Assembly: GCA_002701555.1 (NCBI GenBank) | Contig: NZVS01000057.1 | Coordinates: 1-16,966 of the forward strand | DNA length: 16,966 nt | Direction: 5' to 3' | Source: Alphaproteobacteria bacterium | Lineage (GTDB): Bacteria > Pseudomonadota > Alphaproteobacteria > Micavibrionales > Micavibrionaceae | In this document: positions 1-7,043 of the stretch, one piece after another | How the letters are laid out: every line of letters begins with the position of its first letter | Numbering within the stretch: position 1 is the first letter of the stretch | Program-made: the position numbers and the translations under genes | Notes under the pieces: model-generated | What the model was told of the DNA's origin: nothing | The model's input: only the letters and a program-made list of their open reading frames with translations | Databases searched by the model: none

Positions 1-201
1 GTTAGCCAGCCCAAGATCACCATCGAACAAAAGAACTTTTTTACCAGCTTTTGCAAGAGCGTGGGTCAGGGTAACAGAGAAGAATGTCTTTCCGACACCC
101 CCCTTTCCTGAGGCAACGGCAATCATGTTAGGTGCAGAGGGCGCTCCGCCTGTAGAAACAGGAGATGTTGTCTTTGCAGAAGTGGTTTGTGTATCGCTCA
201 T
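1..201 (-). CDS. flhG: FlhG (FleN/YlxH-type MinD-like ATPase), 5' part only, cut by window edge
   Basis: The first 67 codons are present, starting at ATG 201-199; the rest lies left of the window. After a Thr/Ser/Pro-rich N-terminal tail of about 25 residues comes a deviant Walker A motif, ASGKGGVGKT (residues 30-39), and then LLFDGDLGLAN (57-67), the form typical of FlhG/FleN rather than of MinD or ParA. FlhG is a cytoplasmic ATPase of the MinD family that limits flagellar number and works with the GTPase FlhF. The gene starts 35 nt after the flhF stop on the same strand, and an AAGG-type ribosome site lies about 8 nt upstream of the ATG. Odd detail: the residue after GKT is Phe, where Thr or Asn is common. 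The flhF neighbour makes the FlhG call strong, although the ATPase core is incomplete. Confidence 0.87.
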   Translation of the reverse strand, partial: MSDTQTTSAKTTSPVSTGGAPSAPNMIAVASGKGGVGKTFFSVTLTHALAKAGKKVLLFDGDLGLAN

Positions 202-236
202 AATATTACCTTTTTATACATTCGCTTTATAGTATA

Positions 237-1286
237 TCACCCAGTCCTGAATTTTTTTGAACTTTTTTTCAGGTTATCCTTTGGCTGTCCTGTAATCTTT
301 TTACCCGGAGGCAAAAGATAGGTTGCAAAACCTTTCGGTGTCATTCTTTCAAGTCCATCTGCCACGGATTGAGATATGCCGGATTCGGCAAAGCACAGAT
401 TGCCGCTATGCGCCGCAGATAGTAAACCACCGTAACGACGCGCCATATCCAGTCTTGTCGGGATGAGTATTTCAGTGCCGATTGTGGCATATATACGTGC
501 CAGATCTTCGGATTCGTAAGGGTCAGTCCCTGCAGGCAAAACCAATACTGGTTCTATATCTCCTGCAGATAGTAATTTTGCCAGTTGCTTGAAACTCTTC
601 GGATCAAACGGGTTTACACCAGGTGAATCTATATACACCAAATCAACATCATCGTATTTGAGCAAAGCATCCTTTAATTCAGCCGCTGTTCTGGCTTGTT
701 CCAGCTGGATATCCATCAAATCAGTCAGAGCCTTTAATTGATGCGTAGCCCCTGCCCGTTCCAAATCTGTAGTTATTACAGCAACTGATTTATCTTCAAT
801 AACTGCTTGGGCCGCAAACTTAGCAGTCGTAATTGTTTTCCCGGCACCTGGCGGGCCTATAAATAAAAATCGACTTTTTGTTGAAATTTCATGTAGCGGA
901 CGGAATGTGAACAAAGTCTCAAGTGCTGCAATCAACGCTTTCAGAGGCTCGTTATAGCCCATAACAGTTGCATAGGATAAGATTTGATCTGTAACATCTT
1001 CAGGCACACCGTGACGGATCATGACATCAGTTAACTGCTCAACAACGGCAGAATCCTCTTCCTCGTCATCATATTGCAACCAACCACTTGCATCAGCTGC
1101 TTCACCATCCTTAGCAAGCTCGAAGGCAGGTTCTTTCTCATCAATCGCTGCTGTAACACGCACAGATGTCCCTCGTTCCCCGCGCTCCTCGCGCGTAGCA
1201 ACGATGATGGCGTCCTCTCCCAGAGTATCGCGTATCATCTGCATCGCTTCAGTCATATTTTTTGCATAAAAAGATTTGAGCCGCAT
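237..1286 (-). CDS. flhF: FlhF, SRP-type GTPase for flagellar placement
   Basis: 349 residues. The N-terminus (MRLKSFYAKNMTEAMQMI) is the classic FlhF opening and fixes the start at 1286. An acidic linker (about 50-80) leads to the N-domain helices (80-130) and the G domain: G1 GPPGAGKT at 144-151, a G2-like TTDLERAGATHQL at 172-184, a G3-like IDSPG at 219-223, G4 TRLD at 277-280 and a late G5 region SGISQSVAD at 302-310. FlhF is a homologue of Ffh/FtsY that localises to the pole and recruits early flagellar parts; FlhG controls its dimer. This is the short, basic-tailed version common in alphaproteobacteria. Its G2 and G3 differ from the usual DTxRxxAxxQL and DTAG forms. No strong Shine-Dalgarno sequence precedes the ATG. 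The 99-nt gap to alaS upstream carries a CtrA-like box, so flhF may have its own promoter. Confidence 0.93.
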   Translation of the reverse strand: MRLKSFYAKNMTEAMQMIRDTLGEDAIIVATREERGERGTSVRVTAAIDEKEPAFELAKDGEAADASGWLQYDDEEEDSAVVEQLTDVMIRHGVPEDVTDQILSYATVMGYNEPLKALIAALETLFTFRPLHEISTKSRFLFIGPPGAGKTITTAKFAAQAVIEDKSVAVITTDLERAGATHQLKALTDLMDIQLEQARTAAELKDALLKYDDVDLVYIDSPGVNPFDPKSFKQLAKLLSAGDIEPVLVLPAGTDPYESEDLARIYATIGTEILIPTRLDMARRYGGLLSAAHSGNLCFAESGISQSVADGLERMTPKGFATYLLPPGKKITGQPKDNLKKSSKKFRTG

Positions 1287-1322
1287 AGGACTTAAGATAG
1301 GTCAAAGTTGATTTAAGTGTAA

Positions 1323-1349
1323 CCCACTGATTCTGAAAAATCCAGTAGG
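1323..1349 (-). other. Inverted repeat in the flhF upstream region
   Basis: Arms 1323-1332 and 1339-1349 pair with one bulged base and a 6-nt loop. Read on the minus strand all remaining pairs hold if one G-U is allowed; on the plus strand one becomes C-A. No T-run follows, so it is not an intrinsic terminator for alaS. It overlaps a GATTC (GANTC) site at 1329-1333. It may be a leader hairpin or an operator-like palindrome, and its role is unknown. Confidence 0.3.
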
Positions 1350-1352
1350 TTG

Positions 1353-1367
1353 TTAACACTTTTTTAA
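1353..1367 (-). promoter_or_regulatory. Candidate CtrA box TTAA-N7-TTAA upstream of flhF
   Basis: TTAA at 1353-1356 and TTAA at 1364-1367 are separated by exactly 7 nt (CACTTTT). This matches the full CtrA recognition consensus of alphaproteobacteria. It lies 67 nt upstream of the flhF ATG and just after the alaS stop. CtrA is a known regulator of flagellar genes in this class. The motif is short and AT-rich, so a chance match is possible. Confidence 0.4.
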
Positions 1368-1385
1368 TGTTTTTAGTAAACAGCC

Positions 1386-4025
1386 CTATTTGGCGAGACT
1401 TCCTTCAATTGCAGCGATAGCATCATTGGCAGCTGCACCTTCTGGTCCTCCAGCTTGGGCCATGTCAGGCCTGCCGCCACCACCCTTGCCTCCAAGAGCC
1501 TCAGCACCGACACGAACAAGATCAACGGCATTGATGTTACCTGTAAGGTCATCAGTAACTGCCACAACAAGTGAAGCTTTACCTTCGTTAGTTGCAACAA
1601 GCGCCACCACGCCTGAGCCAATTTGTTTTTTCAAGTCATCAGCCATTGGCTTTAAATCCTTAGCAGGAAAATCCTCCAAGACACGCGGGGCAAATGTGAT
1701 ATCCCCTATTTTTTTAGTCGAACTTCCTTCGCTTCCGCCTGTGCCACCTGTTGCGATTTTCTTGCGAAGTGAGCTTATTTCATTTTCCAGCTTTTTACGG
1801 TCTTCAATCAAAGCTTCTATACGGCCAGTTACCTCAGACGGCGTTGTTTTTAACAATTGGGCGGCCTCGCTCAGACGTTCCTCTTGTTCAGTAAAGTACG
1901 CCAGAGCGCCCTCTCCCGTTACAGCTTCTATTCTCCTTACCCCTGAAGACACAGCACCTTCTGATACAATTTTAAACAAACCTATATCGCCGGTTCTTTT
2001 TACGTGCGTACCACCGCATAATTCAACCGAGAAAGGTATCTTTGTTTCCGGATTTTCGCGGCCCATAGTTAAAACGCGCACTTCATCATCATATTTCTCA
2101 CCAAAAAGCGCCATGGCACCTGCTTTAATGGCGTTATCGCGATCCATCAATCTCGTCACGACATCGGTATTTGCCCGAATTTCTGCATTGACTCGCTCCT
2201 CGACTTTGGACATTTCATCCCTTGAAACCTGCTTAGGGTGGGAGATGTCGAACCTCAAGCGATCTTTTGCAACAAGAGAACCTTTTTGTGAAATATGATC
2301 ACCCAAAAACTCGCGCAATGCCGCATGCAACAAATGAGTCGCTGAATGGTTAGCACGTATCGCATTACGGCGTCGCCCATCTGCAATCATTTCCACCATG
2401 TCACCTTTTTGAAAACTCCCATCATCAATTTTACCGATATGAACAAAAAGTTTACCAAGCTGTTTCTTCGTATCTGTGACAGTCATGACAGCACCTTGCT
2501 TGGAGATTTTACCATGGTCACCGACCTGCCCGCCGGACTCAGCATAAAAAGGTGTCTGATTAGTTACACACATAACCTGCTGGCCTTTTTCCACCTTATC
2601 TACAATCTCGCCGTCATGGATCCAGGCCAAAACTTGCGCTTCCGCTTTGTCCGTTTCGTAACCCAAAAATTCAGTCGCGGTGTTTTTGTCGAGAATTTCA
2701 AACCAGACTTTTTCTGTCGCGGCATCCCCTGATCCACTCCAAGCCTGTCTGGCTGCAGCTTTTTGCGCGTCCATATTTTCTTTAAATTTATCAAGGTCAA
2801 CTTCGATATTCCTTGATTTAAGCGCATCCTGCGTCAAATCTAATGGAAAACCAAACGTATCGTATAATTTAAATGCAACATCGCCCGGGAATTTTTTTCC
2901 TTGTCCCAATTTATCAGTTTCCTCATCAAGAATTTTGAGACCACGTTCAAGGGTTGTCTTAAATTTTTCTTCTTCGGTTTTCAAAGTTTCGGTAATCAGG
3001 CTGCCGGCACGGCTAAGCTCTGGATAAGCATCTCCCATTAAAGACTGCAAAGTCGGGAAAAGCTTATGCATTAAAGGCTCGCTAGCACCCAATAAATGTG
3101 CATGGCGCATCCCGCGTCTCATAATACGACGAAGAACATAACCACGTCCTTCATTAGAAGGAAGAACACCATCTGCCATCAGAAAAGCACTTGAACGCAA
3201 ATGGTCAGCAATAACACGATGTGATGCGTTTTCCTTAACAGAAACGCTGTCTTCAATAGTTTTAATTATCGACTGAAAAAGATCGGTTTCATAAACACTA
3301 TGGACGCCCTGCAATATAGATGATATTCGCTCCAACCCCATACCTGTATCGATAGAAGGCTTAGGAAGATCAATTCGGGATCCATCTTCCAGTTGTTCAA
3401 ACTGCATAAATACGTTGTTCCAGATTTCGATAAAACGATCACCATCCTCATCAGGTGAACCAGGAGGCCCTCCCGGGATTGTTTCGCCATGGTCGTAAAA
3501 AATCTCTGTACATGGTCCACACGGGCCAGTATCTCCCATGCTCCAAAAATTATCAGATGTTGGTATGCGAATTACTTTTTCATCTGAAAATCCTGTAACT
3601 TTTTTCCAGATGGACGCAGCTTCTTCATCACTGGAGTGAACTGTAACAAGAAGCTTTTCAGCTGGTAGTCCAAAGCTTTTCGTGACCAATTCCCAAGCCA
3701 TGGCGATGGCATCTTCCTTAAAATAATCGCCAAAAGAAAAATTACCTAACATTTCGAAAAAAGTCAGGTGACGTGCTGTATATCCAACATTTTCAAGATC
3801 ATTATGCTTCCCGCCGGCGCGAACGCATTTCTGTGAAGATGTCGCCCGCGTGTAAGGCCTGCTCTCTACGCCTGTAAAAACATTTTTAAACTGAACCATG
3901 CCCGCATTAACAAACATAAGTGTCGGGTCATTTTGTGGCACTAATGGCGATGACGGGACAATTTCGTGTCCATGATTTTCAAAATACCCCAAAAATTCAT
4001 TACGAATATCTTTTACCGTTTTCAT
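1386..4025 (-). CDS. alaS: Alanyl-tRNA synthetase
   Basis: 879 residues, full family length. This cytoplasmic class II synthetase charges tRNA-Ala and edits mischarged Ser/Gly. It opens with the usual KDIRNEFLGYFENHGHEIVPSS-like segment; motif 2 is near 88-108 (LTFFEMLGNFSFGDYF). The editing domain carries the zinc/active-site residues H560 and H564 (HSATH) and C670 and H674 (CGGTH). A coiled linker follows (about 735-757), and the C-terminal C-Ala domain contains the glycine-rich GGKGGGGRPDMAQAGG at 845-860. AAAGGA about 8 nt upstream of ATG 4025 is a good ribosome site. It sits 67 nt downstream of the lytic transglycosylase stop, and a GATTC site lies in that gap at 4074-4078. No intrinsic terminator is visible after the stop, so some read-through into flhF is possible. 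All key residues are intact. Confidence 0.98.
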   Translation of the reverse strand: MKTVKDIRNEFLGYFENHGHEIVPSSPLVPQNDPTLMFVNAGMVQFKNVFTGVESRPYTRATSSQKCVRAGGKHNDLENVGYTARHLTFFEMLGNFSFGDYFKEDAIAMAWELVTKSFGLPAEKLLVTVHSSDEEAASIWKKVTGFSDEKVIRIPTSDNFWSMGDTGPCGPCTEIFYDHGETIPGGPPGSPDEDGDRFIEIWNNVFMQFEQLEDGSRIDLPKPSIDTGMGLERISSILQGVHSVYETDLFQSIIKTIEDSVSVKENASHRVIADHLRSSAFLMADGVLPSNEGRGYVLRRIMRRGMRHAHLLGASEPLMHKLFPTLQSLMGDAYPELSRAGSLITETLKTEEEKFKTTLERGLKILDEETDKLGQGKKFPGDVAFKLYDTFGFPLDLTQDALKSRNIEVDLDKFKENMDAQKAAARQAWSGSGDAATEKVWFEILDKNTATEFLGYETDKAEAQVLAWIHDGEIVDKVEKGQQVMCVTNQTPFYAESGGQVGDHGKISKQGAVMTVTDTKKQLGKLFVHIGKIDDGSFQKGDMVEMIADGRRRNAIRANHSATHLLHAALREFLGDHISQKGSLVAKDRLRFDISHPKQVSRDEMSKVEERVNAEIRANTDVVTRLMDRDNAIKAGAMALFGEKYDDEVRVLTMGRENPETKIPFSVELCGGTHVKRTGDIGLFKIVSEGAVSSGVRRIEAVTGEGALAYFTEQEERLSEAAQLLKTTPSEVTGRIEALIEDRKKLENEISSLRKKIATGGTGGSEGSSTKKIGDITFAPRVLEDFPAKDLKPMADDLKKQIGSGVVALVATNEGKASLVVAVTDDLTGNINAVDLVRVGAEALGGKGGGGRPDMAQAGGPEGAAANDAIAAIEGSLAK

Positions 4026-4092
4026 CTTTAAATCCTTTATTAATTTCCTCGTAATCTACACAGGCTTTACCCAGATTCCAAGTTTTGTTTAT

Positions 4093-6033
4093 CTAATTGT
4101 CGACTGTTTCAGGCGCTTTCAATAAAGGCCACTCAGCCTTTGCCAGCGCAGAAAGGCTATGCAGTTCTTCGCCAAATCTGGTCTGATATATCCAATAATT
4201 CCTCATAACCTTTTCAATATAACTGCGAGTTTCTGCTGAAGGCATAAGCTCAATAAACAGGAGTGAATCGTCAACGTCATCGAGTTGCTTTTGCCATTTT
4301 GAAAGATTTCCAGAGCCCGCATTATAAGCAATTAGTATGTAAAAAAGATTCTCTTTTATTGAAGGGTAATCCTTTAGTGAAAGCAAATATTCCTGTCCTA
4401 TTTCCAAATTTATACGGGGATTTTTTAAGCGCCATTTATCTTTACCTGACAAACTTTCATCATCTTTTATGTAAGCGGCTGTCGAGGGTAATAATTGCAT
4501 CAGTCCGATGGCACCACCCGGACTAATAGCTCGCGGGTTAAAGCGAGATTCCTGCCTAACAAGAGCATGAAGAAAAGCCTTACTGATTAGGTAGCCCTTT
4601 TCAGGTGTCCAGGGAAGTTCGGGATAAAGTGCGGCATCGTAAAAGCGCTCATTTTCACCGAGGTTTGCATTTCCATATCTTAAGGCAAAGGATGGTAAAT
4701 CTTTGTCCAAAGCAAAGGCCAATAAAGCACGTTTCATACCGTCTTTTACATCAGGGTTAACCCCCGCCAACTCCGCATCGGCAAGACTGTATTGCTCAGC
4801 TAGGGTCAAAAGATAAGCGCGACCACCTTTTTTATTTTCTAGAAGAATGTTCCTTTGAGCGTTTCCAAATTCAGGTTGTTCCCAGTTATAATCTGCTCTC
4901 TGACCCAATAATTCCAAGGCCATAAGGCCATAAAATGTGCGCGGATAAAATGCTGCATGCGTTAGATACTCATCACTCTTGTCATAGTTACCAGACCTGA
5001 AATAACTACGCGCTGCCCAAAAAGCCCCCCCAGAGCTTAACCACCCATTTATACCGCTTGCATGGGCTGTCTTTGTGAAATATTTAGCAGCATGCTCATA
5101 ACGCTTCGACTTGAATGACATTAACCCCATAACCCAATTGGCAACCGGTACATCCTTACCATATTTTTCAGCCAAAGGCTTTGCTATCTTAATGGCTAAC
5201 TTATATTGACCCTGAACCATATAGCCGTGAGCTATATTTTCCTTTACACGTGCCTTTTCCACCGCACTCATAAAACGTGCCGCTTCATCAGCATTAAAGC
5301 TTTCCATGGCATCCCCAGGTGTTTTAGAAAAAAGTCTTGAATTAACTTTCGCGACAAGTTCTTTCACAGCACTATTCTGCTCATCCGTTCTTTTGGCTGA
5401 AAAAGACGTATTTACTCCTGACTCCATCAAAGATGGCTCCAAAGCCCCTGTTAAGTGAGTTTTATAGCTTGGCTTTTTAATTTCTGACTTATCACCTTCC
5501 GGACGACGTAATTCAGTCAGTCTGTAAATCCTGTCTGCTGCAGGATGATCACTATATTTTTCCATCCAGTTTTTCAGGTCTGAAAATCCAATTCTGGGAG
5601 AATCAGGATACAGATATCTCTGCAACAAAATATGCCCCATTAACCTACAATCTGATAACTGCAATATAGCTTTGTCGGCTGCATCAAAACCGCCCCTCGA
5701 TTGCGCTTCAAAAATGGTTTTGTAGATAGATCCATTGGTTTTTAAAGAGATTTCCTTGTTTAACTGCTCAATTGATTTCGTTTGTACACATTTTGCCATG
5801 TCCAATTCAGCATCTTGCACCTCCTCTACTTTTTTCACAGGTTTTGCTGTTACCAAATCAGGTTTAAGGGCAGGTATGATTTTATAAATCAACTTTTCTT
5901 TTTCTGCAGTTTTGTGGCTATCTTTGGTAAGCTCAGGTTTTACTGCGGGTTTTGGTGCTTGTGCAAAAGCGTTCGGTCCCAGAGCAAAAAAACCTGACAC
6001 CATCAGCAATGAGAGACAAACCTTTATGTACAT
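4093..6033 (-). CDS. Soluble-type lytic murein transglycosylase (SLT, GH23), periplasmic
   Basis: 646 residues. A signal peptide (hydrophobic residues 5-19, likely cleavage near AFA-Q at 24/25) sends it to the periplasm. Residues 25-75 are a Lys/Pro-rich linker. The middle (about 100-470) is an alpha-helical superhelix of degenerate TPR-like units, as in Slt70. The C-terminal catalytic domain has the signature LVRQESRFNPRAISPGGA with the likely catalytic Glu at 495, then GLMQLLPSTA (510-519), AYNAGSG (569-575) and ETRSYIEKV (601-609). Such enzymes cleave the MurNAc-GlcNAc bond with formation of 1,6-anhydroMurNAc. The start lies only 6 nt after the uracil-DNA glycosylase stop, with TAAGG overlapping that stop, which suggests translational coupling. 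Domain order and length fit the Slt70-like class of alphaproteobacteria. The exact physiological substrate is not visible. Confidence 0.92.
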   Translation of the reverse strand: MYIKVCLSLLMVSGFFALGPNAFAQAPKPAVKPELTKDSHKTAEKEKLIYKIIPALKPDLVTAKPVKKVEEVQDAELDMAKCVQTKSIEQLNKEISLKTNGSIYKTIFEAQSRGGFDAADKAILQLSDCRLMGHILLQRYLYPDSPRIGFSDLKNWMEKYSDHPAADRIYRLTELRRPEGDKSEIKKPSYKTHLTGALEPSLMESGVNTSFSAKRTDEQNSAVKELVAKVNSRLFSKTPGDAMESFNADEAARFMSAVEKARVKENIAHGYMVQGQYKLAIKIAKPLAEKYGKDVPVANWVMGLMSFKSKRYEHAAKYFTKTAHASGINGWLSSGGAFWAARSYFRSGNYDKSDEYLTHAAFYPRTFYGLMALELLGQRADYNWEQPEFGNAQRNILLENKKGGRAYLLTLAEQYSLADAELAGVNPDVKDGMKRALLAFALDKDLPSFALRYGNANLGENERFYDAALYPELPWTPEKGYLISKAFLHALVRQESRFNPRAISPGGAIGLMQLLPSTAAYIKDDESLSGKDKWRLKNPRINLEIGQEYLLSLKDYPSIKENLFYILIAYNAGSGNLSKWQKQLDDVDDSLLFIELMPSAETRSYIEKVMRNYWIYQTRFGEELHSLSALAKAEWPLLKAPETVDN

Positions 6034-6039
6034 GAGGCC

Positions 6040-6921
6040 TTACGCTTTGGATATTCCAAGCTCAATACGTTTTTTATTAAGCATCAGCATGTCTGCCCAT
6101 ACTGTTTTCTTCTGCTTAGGATTTCTTAATAAATATGCGGGATGAAAAGTCGGCAACGCATAAATCGGTTTATCTAGTTTTAAACCTATATCAGAAACGG
6201 GTTGATAATCGTGCCAGTTACCACGCATCTTAACTATCCCTTCTTTCGTATTAAGAAGGGTTTTCATAGGAGTGTTACCAACTAGCACAAGAATGTCCGG
6301 GCTTATCAGTGCAATATGTTTTTCTATAAAAGGAAGAGCAATAGACATTTCGGCAGGAGTAGGCGTTCTGTTGCCTGGGGGCCTCCAATTCAAAATGTTT
6401 GAGATATAAAGCGCTTCATCCGGGGTTTCTGCTTCACGGCTTAGACCTATACTACCAAGTATTTTGTCGAGCAACTGACCACTTGCCCCTACAAAAGGTT
6501 TCCCTTGTTTATCTTCGTCAGCGCCGGGTGCTTCGCCTATAACCATAACCTTTGCTTTTGGATTTCCGTCACAAAACACCATATTAAGAGCCGTCTTTTT
6601 AACGGACAGCCCTTCAAAATCGGCAATAGCTTTTCTGAGCTCCTCAAGAGTGGAAGCTTCTTTTACAAGATTTTCAGCCTCAGCACGCGCGTCCTTTGAA
6701 CTGATAAGGTCAGATTCGGTTTTTGCAGAAGGTTTTTTGGGCATAGTCTCAGGTGGTATATTAGCTTTGAATGTTCCGGGATCAGGAGTAGCCTCTTTTA
6801 AGCCTTCGAAACTGTCCGGAATTTTAATCGTTTTATCTTGCGGCTCACTTTCGAGTACTTCAGTAACACCGTTATCGGTGTACCATTCCAAAGCTTTCAA
6901 TGCGGCATCTCGTTCATTCAT
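6040..6921 (-). CDS. Uracil-DNA glycosylase, family 4-like, without iron-sulfur cysteines
   Basis: Removes uracil from DNA in base excision repair. I take ATG 6921 as the start (293 residues); an in-frame TTG at 6924 would add one. Numbering below uses the TTG-start protein of 294 residues. Residues 1-100 are a variable linker, which alphaproteobacterial homologues also have. The core shows GEAPGADEDKQGKPFVG (130-146, the water-activating/uracil-binding loop), WRPPGNRTPTP (180-190) and the DNA-intercalation motif HPAYLLRNP (261-269). Family 4 enzymes normally bind a [4Fe-4S] cluster with four cysteines. Here the only cysteine in the protein is C118, and the expected ligand positions carry Leu (about 106), Trp (180) and Ala (196). 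It is the first gene of a minus-strand run, divergent from ETF-QO. There is no Shine-Dalgarno sequence, but a TATTAT lies right before the ATG, so the mRNA may be leaderless. Confidence 0.9.
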   Translation of the reverse strand: MNERDAALKALEWYTDNGVTEVLESEPQDKTIKIPDSFEGLKEATPDPGTFKANIPPETMPKKPSAKTESDLISSKDARAEAENLVKEASTLEELRKAIADFEGLSVKKTALNMVFCDGNPKAKVMVIGEAPGADEDKQGKPFVGASGQLLDKILGSIGLSREAETPDEALYISNILNWRPPGNRTPTPAEMSIALPFIEKHIALISPDILVLVGNTPMKTLLNTKEGIVKMRGNWHDYQPVSDIGLKLDKPIYALPTFHPAYLLRNPKQKKTVWADMLMLNKKRIELGISKA

Positions 6922-6928
6922 CAAAGGT

Positions 6929-6934
6929 ATAATA
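6929..6934 (-). promoter_or_regulatory. Candidate -10 element for the glycosylase operon
   Basis: On the minus strand TATTAT ends 7 nt before ATG 6921, so transcription starting at the usual distance would begin at or next to the start codon. No good -35 sequence is visible at 16-18 nt upstream, and no ribosome site lies between. Position and match are suggestive only. Confidence 0.3.
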
Positions 6935-7043
6935 TTGCTTTGTAATGTTTAAAATTTATCTGAACCACTCTCTGGTCAGTTTTCGTTATATAGGTTAAAG
7001 TTTTAAAAGACAAATTTTTCGTTGTTACAGAAAGCTTTGATTT

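Noticed and set aside
1..201. MinD or Mrp/ParA identity for the left-edge ATPase
   Set aside because: The DGDLGLAN motif and position right after flhF point to FlhG; MinD would be expected near minC/minE.
1390..2298. A 302-codon open frame on the plus strand
   Set aside because: It lies entirely antisense inside alaS, has a Ser/Ala/Pro-rich composition typical of a reverse shadow, and has no ribosome site or recognisable domain.
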